Assembly (NCBI GenBank): GCA_013298245.1
Contig: JAAFHD010000270.1
Coordinates: forward strand, 1-5,508
Direction of reading: 5' to 3'
Source: Alphaproteobacteria bacterium
Lineage (GTDB): Bacteria; Pseudomonadota; Alphaproteobacteria; Acetobacterales; Acetobacteraceae
DNA length: 5,508 bases
This document shows, one piece after another, positions 1-5,508 of this stretch (the stretch's first letter is position 1; each line of letters opens with the position of its first letter). The notes below the pieces were generated by a model. It ran no database searches and was not told where the DNA came from. It worked only from the letters and a program-made list of their open reading frames with translations. A program made the translations under genes and the position numbers.

Positions 1-992
1 GCGCCGTGCCGTTCCAGCGCCGCCAGCATCATGCGCCGCATCATCACGCCGGGCCGGTCGGAGACCATGTTGTATTCCAGCCCCGTCTGGTCCAGCGGCA
101 CATCGGGGCTGGTGCTTTCCAGGATGTCGCGATCCTCGTTCGTGACCATGCGGTCGAAGGCGATGATGTCGGCCGCCTTCGCATCCACCTCGGTGTCGTT
201 CCGATAGACGAATTGCACGATCTGACTGCTGCCGTCATCGATCGGCGTGGCGGCGGTGATGATGCTGTGCGACAGCCCGTTGGGGTAGCGGATGCGCAGC
301 TTGCGCAGGAAGGGCAGATACCAGCGGCCGCGCATGTGGCGCACCGTCTCGTCGCTGTCCATGCGCAAAACCTTCTTCTGGATTTCGGGGTTTTTCACCG
401 GCACTTCGGTCTTCATCAGGAAGCCGTCGGGGAATTCCTCGATCTCCAGTTTGGCCGGTTCCGGGTGGCCCTGGTCACCGAAAGACGCGCGATGCACGAA
501 GCTGAAATGCGCGTTGTCGAAACTGTTTTCCATCACCCGCAGGCCGGCGCAGTTCCACACCTCGTAGAATTCATCGATGCGGCGGAAACCCTCGGCCTCC
601 TCCTCGAATTCCGGGATATCGGAAAACGGCTCGGCCAGCGCGCACCACAAATACCCATACCGCGCGGCGGTGCGATAACCAGGCGTGCCCATGCGCCCAC
701 CGGATTGCCGTTCCACCGGGTTCTGCGGGATGCGCACCACGCGCCCATCGCGGTCGTATTCCCAGCCGTGATAGCCGCAGGCCAGGCGCCCATTCTCATA
801 GAAACCCTTGGACAGCTTCGCGGTGCGATGACAGCAGCGATCATCCAGCGCGGACGGATTGCCATCGCCATCCACCCACAACACCAGGTCATGGCCCAAC
901 AGACGAAATGGCTTCGGCCCATCGGCCAGCATCGCCAGCGGCATCAACGGGTACCAGACATGGCGCAGCAGCGGTGTTTGTGTCGCGAGCAT
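1..992 (-). CDS. Rieske [2Fe-2S] aromatic ring-hydroxylating oxygenase, alpha subunit (C-terminus cut by window edge)
   Basis: Non-haem iron oxygenase predicted to hydroxylate, demethylate or otherwise oxidise an organic substrate using O2 and electrons from a separate reductase; cytoplasmic. 330 codons are visible, beginning MLATQTPLLRHVWYPL. The Rieske cluster motif is C53-x-H55 ... C72-x2-H75 (CCHR and CGYHGWEY). The mononuclear iron site fits D159-x2-H162-x4-H167 within ENSFDNAHFSFVH; D159 is the expected bridging aspartate. A tail segment near residues 284-300 (NEDRDILESTSPDVPLD) resembles the C-terminal region of PAO/vanillate-demethylase-like single-component oxygenases. Such proteins are usually about 340-370 residues, so probably only a short tail is missing. 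The ATG at 992-990 is preceded by a strong Shine-Dalgarno and no upstream in-frame start is near. The gene is divergent from the transporter-creatininase-flavoprotein operon. Family assignment is firm from the metal ligands; the substrate is unknown. No reductase or ferredoxin partner is visible. Confidence 0.93.
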   Translation of the reverse strand, partial: MLATQTPLLRHVWYPLMPLAMLADGPKPFRLLGHDLVLWVDGDGNPSALDDRCCHRTAKLSKGFYENGRLACGYHGWEYDRDGRVVRIPQNPVERQSGGRMGTPGYRTAARYGYLWCALAEPFSDIPEFEEEAEGFRRIDEFYEVWNCAGLRVMENSFDNAHFSFVHRASFGDQGHPEPAKLEIEEFPDGFLMKTEVPVKNPEIQKKVLRMDSDETVRHMRGRWYLPFLRKLRIRYPNGLSHSIITAATPIDDGSSQIVQFVYRNDTEVDAKAADIIAFDRMVTNEDRDILESTSPDVPLDQTGLEYNMVSDRPGVMMRRMMLAALERHG

Positions 993-997
993 CGGGG

Positions 998-1004
998 CCT
1001 CCTC
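998..1004 (-). promoter_or_regulatory. Ribosome binding site of the Rieske oxygenase gene
   Basis: Read on the minus strand the sequence is GAGGAGG, extended to GAGAGGAGG through 1006. It ends 5 nt before the ATG at 992. It is a near-perfect Shine-Dalgarno and fixes the start of the leftward gene. Confidence 0.85.
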
Positions 1005-1033
1005 TCGCGCATCATAGCGCGGTGCGCGCGGGC

Positions 1034-1059
1034 CGCGCGTGATGGCTGTGTCATGCGCG
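1034..1059. repeat. Interrupted inverted repeat, 9-bp arms
   Basis: Arms CGCGCGTGA (1034-1042) and TCATGCGCG (1051-1059) are complementary at eight of nine positions, with one G-T pair, around an 8-nt spacer. The site lies 42-67 bp upstream of the Rieske start and could be an operator half-site pair. In DNA this rich in GCGC strings such dyads also arise by chance; only the TGA/TCA core is informative. Confidence 0.35.
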
Positions 1060-1126
1060 CAGGCCGCGCCACCTGGCTGCACAAAGCAACGGCAATGCCG
1101 CGCGCCGCCGCCAGCGCTTGCGGCAG

Positions 1127-1138
1127 GCCGCGCGCGGC
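1127..1138. repeat. 12-bp GC palindrome
   Basis: GCCGCGCGCGGC is a perfect palindrome, but it is made only of G and C and lies in a CG-rich stretch, so its significance is low. It sits 5 bp left of the stronger 14-bp palindrome at 1144-1157, and together the two could form a compound binding region. Confidence 0.3.
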
Positions 1139-1143
1139 TGGCG

Positions 1144-1157
1144 TGCCGTGCACGGCA
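1144..1157. promoter_or_regulatory. Perfect 14-bp palindrome, candidate operator
   Basis: TGCCGTGCACGGCA reads identically on both strands with no spacer and mixed base content. It lies 63 bp before the ATG of the substrate-binding protein and 151 bp before the Rieske ATG, in the divergent intergenic region. Size and symmetry suit a dimeric repressor or activator site. No binding family can be named from the sequence, and no second copy was noticed in the window. Confidence 0.5.
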
Positions 1158-1207
1158 AGATGCCTCGCGCCGCCGTCGCCGCACGGCTAGAAAGCGGCAA
1201 CGCAACC

Positions 1208-1212
1208 GGAGG
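1208..1212 (+). promoter_or_regulatory. Ribosome binding site of the substrate-binding protein gene
   Basis: GGAGG lies 8 nt before the ATG at 1221 and supports that start. The protein begins with a signal peptide from this codon, which agrees. Confidence 0.8.
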
Positions 1213-1220
1213 TCCCCGTC

Positions 1221-2225
1221 ATGCATCGCCGCACCCTTTTTGCCATTCCCATGCTGGCCGCACCCGCCGTGCATGCGCAGTCGCTCATCAATGTGCGCTT
1301 CACGCTGGACTGGGCCTTCCAGGGCCCGCAGGCGGCCTTCCTGATGGCGCTGGAACGCGGCCATTTCCGGCGCGAGGGCCTCAACGTCACGATGGATCGC
1401 GGCACCGGTTCGGGCGATGTGCCGCTGCGCATCCTGCAAGGCACGCATGATGTGGGCGTGGCCGACATCAACCCGACCATCCGCCTGCGCCTGGAACGCC
1501 CGGACGCCGACGTCTTCACGCCTTTCCTCGTCTACGACGCGACGGCGCTGGCGGTGATGTCCACGCGCGCGGCCGGTGTGCGCACACCGCAGGATCTGGT
1601 GGGCAAGACCATCGCAGCACCTGATTCGGATGCTGGCCGGCAGCTCTTCCCCGCCTTCGCGCGCGCCGCTGGCATTGATGCAGCTTCAGTGCGCTGGCTG
1701 TCGGTCACGCCGCAGCTGCGCGAATCCATGCTGGCGCGCGGCCAGGCGCAGGCGATCACGGGGTTCATCACCTCGGGCATTTTCTCGCTGCGCCAACTGG
1801 GCATTTCGGACGCCGACCAGGTGGTGATGCGCTACAGCGATGTGGGTGCGAATTTCTTTTCCACGTCGCTCATCACCTCGCGCCGCTGGGCCAACGCCAA
1901 CCCCGCGGGCATGACCGGCCTGATCCGCGCCATGGTGCGCGCGCAATACGAAACCCTGGCCGACCCCACCGGCGCGGCCACCCTGCTGCGCGCGCGCGAA
2001 CCGCTGACCGATCTGCCGCTGGAAACCGAACGCCTGCGTATGGCGCTGGAACAACTGACCTTCACGCCGCATGTGCGCGCCAACGGCTTCGGCCAGGTGG
2101 ACACCGCGCGGCTGCAAAGCACGATCGACATGATCCGCGCCGCCTTCAACATCGAACGCCCGTTGCCGTGGTCCGACATTTACGACCCACGCTTCCTTCC
2201 GCCGGCCGCCGATCTGCGCGCATAA
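1221..2225 (+). CDS. ABC transporter substrate-binding protein, NMT1/THI5-like (nitrate/sulfonate/thiamine-precursor type)
   Basis: Predicted periplasmic binding protein that captures a small organic solute and delivers it to an ABC importer. It has 334 residues, normal for the family. The N-terminus MHRRTLFAIPMLAAPAVHA is a signal peptide with likely cleavage after A19; the paired arginines R3-R4 followed by T-L-F make Tat export possible. Family features follow: FTLDW at 27-31, GPQAAFLMALERGHFRREGL at 35-54 (the usual block introducing the ligand cleft), a G-T-G-S-G-D stretch at 61-66, and QGTHDVGVADIN at 73-84. The later PQDLVGKTIAAP block is also typical. The nitrate/sulfonate/pyrimidine-precursor group is clear; the ligand is not. 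The gene is first in the rightward operon and ends 6 nt before the creatininase-family gene. No permease or ATPase follows in the window, so these lie elsewhere or beyond the right edge. Confidence 0.9.
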   Translation: MHRRTLFAIPMLAAPAVHAQSLINVRFTLDWAFQGPQAAFLMALERGHFRREGLNVTMDRGTGSGDVPLRILQGTHDVGVADINPTIRLRLERPDADVFTPFLVYDATALAVMSTRAAGVRTPQDLVGKTIAAPDSDAGRQLFPAFARAAGIDAASVRWLSVTPQLRESMLARGQAQAITGFITSGIFSLRQLGISDADQVVMRYSDVGANFFSTSLITSRRWANANPAGMTGLIRAMVRAQYETLADPTGAATLLRAREPLTDLPLETERLRMALEQLTFTPHVRANGFGQVDTARLQSTIDMIRAAFNIERPLPWSDIYDPRFLPPAADLRA

Positions 2226-2231
2226 TCGCGC

Positions 2232-3044
2232 ATGACCCTTCCGTCCCGATACTGGGTGGACCTGCCCTGGCCCGCCTTCCGTACATTGCCGCCCGATACG
2301 GTCGCGGTGCTGCCCTTGGGTTCCATCGAACAGCACGGGCCGCATCTGCCCGTGTCGGTGGATGCGACCATCAACCAGGGCGTCATGGCGCGCGTGCTGG
2401 GCAAGCTGGCGCCGGAATTTCCGGTGCTGGTTCTGCCCACGCAGACCATCGGTTGTTCGGTCGAACACCTGCGCTTTCCCGGCACGCTGACCAGCACGCC
2501 GGAAACCCTCATCGCGATGTGGACCGAGATCGGTGACAGCGTGGCGCGCGCCGGCGTGAAGCGCCTGGTGGTGGTGAATTCGCATGGCGGCCAGGTGCAG
2601 GTGATGGAGATCGTCGCGCGCCGCCTGCGCATCAAGCACGACATGCTGGTGGTGCCGCTGTCATGGTCGCGCATGGGCATGCCGGCGGGGATGATCGCGC
2701 CCTTGGAATCGCGCTACGGCATCCATGCCGGCCAGATGGAAACCGCGGTGATGCTGGCGCTGCAGCCGGAGCGCGTGGATATGGCCAAGGCGCGCAACTT
2801 CCGCAGCAACTGGATGGTGGCAGAAAACGAATTCCCGCATCTGGTACCGAGCGGCGCGGCGCTGGCCTGGCAGGCGCAGGATTTGAACGCGGCGGGTGCC
2901 GCGGGCGATGCGTCGCTGGCGACTGCCGCGGATGGCGATGCGATCCTGGATTTCGCCGCCGGCAAAATCGCTGCGTTGCTCGACGAAGTGCGCCGCTTCG
3001 ACGCCGCCGGCTGGGTGGCGCGCGCGCCCGATCCCGATGCGTGA
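2232..3044 (+). CDS. Creatininase-family amidohydrolase
   Basis: Metal-dependent hydrolase of the creatininase fold, a family that cleaves cyclic or linear amide C-N bonds (creatininase, FAPy deformylase, IolN-type lactone hydrolase, MftE). It has 270 residues, a usual length. Ligand motifs are present: E33-x-H35 in GSIEQHGPHLP, D44, H118 in NSHGG, and H165-A-G-x-x-E170 in IHAGQMETA. Also present are EHLRFPGTL at 78-86 and the C-terminal GDASLATA block at 225-232, typical of the family. Unlike many relatives the NxHGGN motif ends in Q121. No signal peptide is seen, so it is cytoplasmic. The ATG lies 6 nt after the stop of the binding-protein gene and has no clear Shine-Dalgarno, so reinitiation after the upstream gene is likely. 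Its end overlaps the next gene by 8 nt. Hydrolysis of the imported compound or a derivative is inferred; true creatininase activity is not claimed. Confidence 0.9.
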   Translation: MTLPSRYWVDLPWPAFRTLPPDTVAVLPLGSIEQHGPHLPVSVDATINQGVMARVLGKLAPEFPVLVLPTQTIGCSVEHLRFPGTLTSTPETLIAMWTEIGDSVARAGVKRLVVVNSHGGQVQVMEIVARRLRIKHDMLVVPLSWSRMGMPAGMIAPLESRYGIHAGQMETAVMLALQPERVDMAKARNFRSNWMVAENEFPHLVPSGAALAWQAQDLNAAGAAGDASLATAADGDAILDFAAGKIAALLDEVRRFDAAGWVARAPDPDA

Positions 3045-4389
3045 CATCGCCGGACTGAAGGCGGCGCTGGATGGCATCACGCTATCCGATGACCGCGCAC
3101 TGCTGCGCCAGAAATCGCGTGATTTCTATTGGTATTCGCCGATCCTGAAGGCGCGGATGGATGGGCTTTCCGCGGAGCTCTGGGCGCAGCCGCGCAACGA
3201 GGCCGAAGTGCTGCGCGCGCTGGCGGCGGCGCGCGTGCGCGGCGTGCCGGTGACGGTGCGCGGCGGAGCGACGGGCAATTACGGCCAATGCGTGCCGCTG
3301 GATGGCGGCCTGGTGCTGGACACCACCGCGATGACAGCGCCCCTCGCGCTGACCGATGGCGTGCTGGTAGCCGAGGCCGGCGCGCGCATGATCGACTTGG
3401 ATTTATGGGCGCGCGAACGCGGCTGGGAATTGCGCCTTTGGCCCAGCACGAAGCGCAGCGCGACCATCGGCGGCTTCGTCGCCGGTGGCGGCGCGGGTGT
3501 GGGCGGCATCGCACATGGCACGATGCGCGAGCGTGGCAACCTGCTGGGCTTGCGCGTGGCCACCATGCAGGACCCGCCCGCGATCCTGGATATCGAGGGC
3601 GATGAAGCGGCGCCCGTGAATCGCACCTATGGCACCACCGGCGTCATCACGCAGGTGCGGATGCCGGTGGCGCCCGCGCAGGCCTGGCGCGATGTGGCGC
3701 TGGCCTTTCCGGAATACGGCGCGGCGGTGCGTTTCGCGCATGCGCTGTCCTACGCGGACGGTATCGCGAAAAAGATGTGCGCGGCCTTCCAGCCGGTGCT
3801 GGTGCCGTACTTCAAGGGCATCGCGGATGCGGTGCCGAAGGGCACTGCGCTGGTGCTGGCAATGGTGACGACGGCCGGCATGGTCGCGCTGCGCGACATG
3901 GCGCGCGAGCATGGCGGCGCGCTGGTGGCCGAACAGGACACGGTCGCCGCCGAACGCGATCCGCACGCGACACCCTTCTACGAATACTGTTGGAACCACA
4001 CGACCTTGCAGGTGCTGAAGCAGGATCGCGGCGTCACCTACCTGCAATGCCGCTTCCCGTTCGACGGCACGGTGGAAGCGGTGGAAGCGGCGACCGCGCT
4101 GTTCCCGGACGAGGTGTGGATGCACACCGAATGCGTGCGCTTCGGCGGGCGCATCACCATGTCCGCGCTGCCGGTGATTCGCTGGCGCGACGCGGCGCGA
4201 CTGGCCGAAATCATGGCCGCCTTCGAGGCACTGGGCATCGGCATCGCCAACCCGCATGTCTTCACGATCGAGGAAGGCAGCGGTTATCGCCGCGTGCCCG
4301 GCGACCAATTGGGGTTCAAGCGCATGGCCGATCCGCTCGGCCTGCTGAACCCAGGAAAAATGAGGGATTTCACCCGTGCAGACCCATGA
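3037..4389 (+). CDS. FAD-binding oxidoreductase, GlcD-like (PCMH/VAO-type), first of a tandem pair
   Basis: Flavoprotein oxidase or dehydrogenase with a PCMH-type FAD domain, probably oxidising a hydroxy-acid or alcohol-like intermediate. It has 450 residues. After a leader with QKSRDFYWYSP (25-35), the FAD domain starts at QPRNEAEV (51-58). It carries the pyrophosphate loop VRGGATGNYGQ (74-84) and PSTKRSATIGGFVAGGGAG (136-154). A central WNHTTLQVLK starts at W319, and the C-terminal DPLGLLNPGKM is typical of the family. No cysteine-rich Fe-S motif and no obvious histidine for covalent flavin are seen. Relative to the canonical RGxGT and YG motifs it has RGGAT and H160-G161. I chose the ATG at 3037 because homology with the downstream paralogue begins there (DIAGL). 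A longer reading from 2896 would run over the creatininase gene and is not credible. There is no strong Shine-Dalgarno; the 8-nt overlap suggests translational coupling. Confidence 0.88.
   Translation: MRDIAGLKAALDGITLSDDRALLRQKSRDFYWYSPILKARMDGLSAELWAQPRNEAEVLRALAAARVRGVPVTVRGGATGNYGQCVPLDGGLVLDTTAMTAPLALTDGVLVAEAGARMIDLDLWARERGWELRLWPSTKRSATIGGFVAGGGAGVGGIAHGTMRERGNLLGLRVATMQDPPAILDIEGDEAAPVNRTYGTTGVITQVRMPVAPAQAWRDVALAFPEYGAAVRFAHALSYADGIAKKMCAAFQPVLVPYFKGIADAVPKGTALVLAMVTTAGMVALRDMAREHGGALVAEQDTVAAERDPHATPFYEYCWNHTTLQVLKQDRGVTYLQCRFPFDGTVEAVEAATALFPDEVWMHTECVRFGGRITMSALPVIRWRDAARLAEIMAAFEALGIGIANPHVFTIEEGSGYRRVPGDQLGFKRMADPLGLLNPGKMRDFTRADP
4362..4366 (+). promoter_or_regulatory. Ribosome binding site that decides the GTG start of the second flavoprotein
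   Basis: GAGGG lies inside the end of the upstream gene, 9 nt before the GTG at 4376. An in-frame TGA at 4361-4363 excludes any earlier start, and the next in-frame ATG lies well inside the protein, so this site and the GTG define the start. Confidence 0.65.
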
Positions 4390-5508
4390 CATCGCGGGGC
4401 TGATCGCAGCCCTGCCCCACATCGAATGGATCACTGACGCCGCGTTGGTGCGCCAGAAGTCGCGCGACTTCTTCTGGTATTCGCCAGTGCTGAAAGCGCA
4501 GCTGAACAATGCGTCTGGCGACGCCGTCGCGATGCCGCGCAACGAGGACGAAGTGCGCGAGGTGATGCGCGCCTGCTTCGCGCGCAACATCCCGCTCACG
4601 CCACGCGGCGCCGGCACCGGCAATTACGGCCAGGCGATGCCCTTGCAGGGCGGCGTGGTGCTCGATCTCTCGCGCCTCGACCAGGTGCTGTGGTGCCGCC
4701 CGGGCGTGGCGCGCATCCAGGCCGGCGCGAAGCTGATCGACATCGACCGCCACACCCGTGCCGCTGTGGGCGGCGAACTGCGCTTCCACCCCAGCACCAA
4801 GCGCACCGCGACGATCGGCGGCTTCATCGCCGGTGGTTCCTCGGGCATTGGCAGCTGTACCTATGGCATGCTGCGCGAGGCCGGGAATGTGCTCGGCCTG
4901 CGCGTGCTGACCATGGAGGCCGAACCGCGCGTGCTGGAGCTGCGCGGCGACGACATCGCGCGCGTGAACCACGCCTATGGCACCAACGGCGTCATCACCG
5001 AATTGGAAATGCCGCTCGCACCCGCGCATGACTGGGTGGACCTGCTCTGGGCTTTTCCGTCGTTGCTGGAAGCTGCGCGTTTCGCCGAAGCGCTGGTGGC
5101 CAGCGACGGTGTGGTGAAGAAGCTGGCCTGCGTCGTGGCAGCACCGATTCCGCAGCGGCACTTCAAGGCGTTTGAGGGCGTGATTCCCGAAGGGATGCAT
5201 GTCGTGCTCGGCATGCTCGCCCCCGAATACATCGAGGTGGTGGCGCCGATGCGCGCGCGCATGGGTGGGCGCGAACTCTATCGCTGCGAGACCGAAAAAG
5301 CCGCGGTGCCGCTGTATGAGCACAGCTGGAATCACACGACCCTACAGGTGCTGAAGACCGACCGTTCCTACACCTATCTGCAAACGCTGTTCCCGCCGCC
5401 AAACCATTTTTCGTTGATCGAACAGATGGTGGAGACCTTCGGCGACGAGGTGCCGATGCACCTGGAATTCGTGCGCTATGGCGGCGATGTGGTGTGCTTC
5501 GGCCTGCA
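4376..5508 (+). CDS. FAD-binding oxidoreductase, GlcD-like, second of a tandem pair (C-terminus cut by window edge)
   Basis: Paralogue of the preceding gene; about half of aligned residues are identical by eye, with few small gaps. 377 codons are visible, and by comparison with its neighbour roughly 70 are missing. It starts at GTG 4376 (M/V-QTHDIAGL), overlapping the upstream stop by 14 nt. It shares QKSRDFFWYSP, then has the canonical flavin loop PRGAGTGNYGQ (R77 to Y84), PSTKRTATIGGFIAGGSSG from P139, and TYG at 162-164. WNHTTLQVLK starts at W318, at the equivalent position in both proteins. These flavin motifs are closer to the GlcD consensus than those of the first copy, so this one is probably a fully active flavoenzyme. 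Cytoplasmic; no signal or membrane segment is seen. The two may form a heteromer, as GlcD and GlcE do, or act on successive intermediates; neither is shown. The substrate is unknown. Confidence 0.88.
   Translation, partial: MQTHDIAGLIAALPHIEWITDAALVRQKSRDFFWYSPVLKAQLNNASGDAVAMPRNEDEVREVMRACFARNIPLTPRGAGTGNYGQAMPLQGGVVLDLSRLDQVLWCRPGVARIQAGAKLIDIDRHTRAAVGGELRFHPSTKRTATIGGFIAGGSSGIGSCTYGMLREAGNVLGLRVLTMEAEPRVLELRGDDIARVNHAYGTNGVITELEMPLAPAHDWVDLLWAFPSLLEAARFAEALVASDGVVKKLACVVAAPIPQRHFKAFEGVIPEGMHVVLGMLAPEYIEVVAPMRARMGGRELYRCETEKAAVPLYEHSWNHTTLQVLKTDRSYTYLQTLFPPPNHFSLIEQMVETFGDEVPMHLEFVRYGGDVVCFGL

Larger units (their letters stand above)
993..1220. promoter_or_regulatory. Divergent intergenic control region
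   Basis: This 228-bp stretch separates the leftward Rieske gene from the rightward operon and must hold the promoters of both unless transcription enters from outside. It is very GC-rich and contains a perfect 14-bp palindrome (1144-1157), a 12-bp GC palindrome (1127-1138) and an interrupted dyad (1034-1059). I could not identify a convincing -35/-10 pair on either strand. No regulator gene lies in the window. The role as a shared control region is inferred from the divergent layout. Confidence 0.6.

Noticed and set aside
1011..1016. TATGAT on the minus strand as a -10 box for the Rieske gene
   Set aside because: It matches the consensus at five of six bases, but no -35-like hexamer lies 16-18 bp upstream, and transcription from it would begin at or inside the ribosome binding site.
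6..1190. 394-codon open frame on the plus strand
   Set aside because: It is antisense to the Rieske gene, whose metal-binding motifs, start and ribosome binding site are all clear. The predicted protein is His/Arg/Ala-rich with no family features, a common artefact of GC-rich DNA.
1188..1193. TAGAAA as a -10 box for the rightward operon
   Set aside because: The match is weak and there is no acceptable -35 element at the right spacing.
1686..2639. 317-codon open frame on the minus strand
   Set aside because: It overlaps the binding-protein and creatininase genes antisense and has low-complexity His/Arg/Gly composition without motifs.
2896..3036. 47-codon upstream extension of the first flavoprotein
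   Set aside because: It would overlap the creatininase C-terminus by about 150 bp, its sequence is Arg/Trp/Pro-rich without homology, and the paralogue begins at the position matching ATG 3037.
3403..4623. 406-codon open frame on the minus strand
   Set aside because: It spans two flavoprotein genes on the opposite strand, is His/Arg-rich, and matches no family; it is a shadow of the real reading frames.
4370..5335. 321-codon open frame on the minus strand
   Set aside because: Antisense to the second flavoprotein, and composition-biased like the other shadow. The two antisense frames resemble each other only because the underlying genes are paralogues.

Overview
The window is GC-rich DNA in which nearly every base is coding. 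It looks like an alphaproteobacterial chromosome, possibly Acetobacteraceae (Roseomonas-like). That placement is inferred from base composition and protein style, not from a marker gene. No RNA gene, insertion sequence, CRISPR array or clear terminator was seen.

Layout: a Rieske-type aromatic-ring oxygenase gene runs leftwards from 992 and leaves the window at base 1. A 228-bp divergent intergenic region (993-1220) follows and contains a perfect 14-bp palindrome and weaker dyads. Four genes then run rightwards as a tight, probably single, transcription unit. They are an exported NMT1/THI5-like ABC-transporter substrate-binding protein (1221-2225), a creatininase-family metal-dependent amidohydrolase (2232-3044), a GlcD-like FAD-binding oxidoreductase (3037-4389) and a paralogous second FAD-binding oxidoreductase (4376 to the window end). 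The junctions are a 6-nt gap, an 8-nt overlap and a 14-nt overlap, which suggests translational coupling.

Taken together this reads as a small catabolic locus. A periplasmic binding protein captures a small organic, perhaps N-containing or cyclic, compound. A creatininase-type enzyme would open or cleave a C-N bond. Two related flavoproteins would oxidise an intermediate, and the divergent Rieske oxygenase may hydroxylate or demethylate the same compound or a related one. The substrate cannot be read from the sequence. The most unusual point is the tandem pair of full-length-type FAD oxidoreductases. About half of their aligned residues are identical, and the flavin-site motifs of the first copy have drifted. 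No ABC permease or ATPase, and no reductase for the Rieske enzyme, lies in the window.
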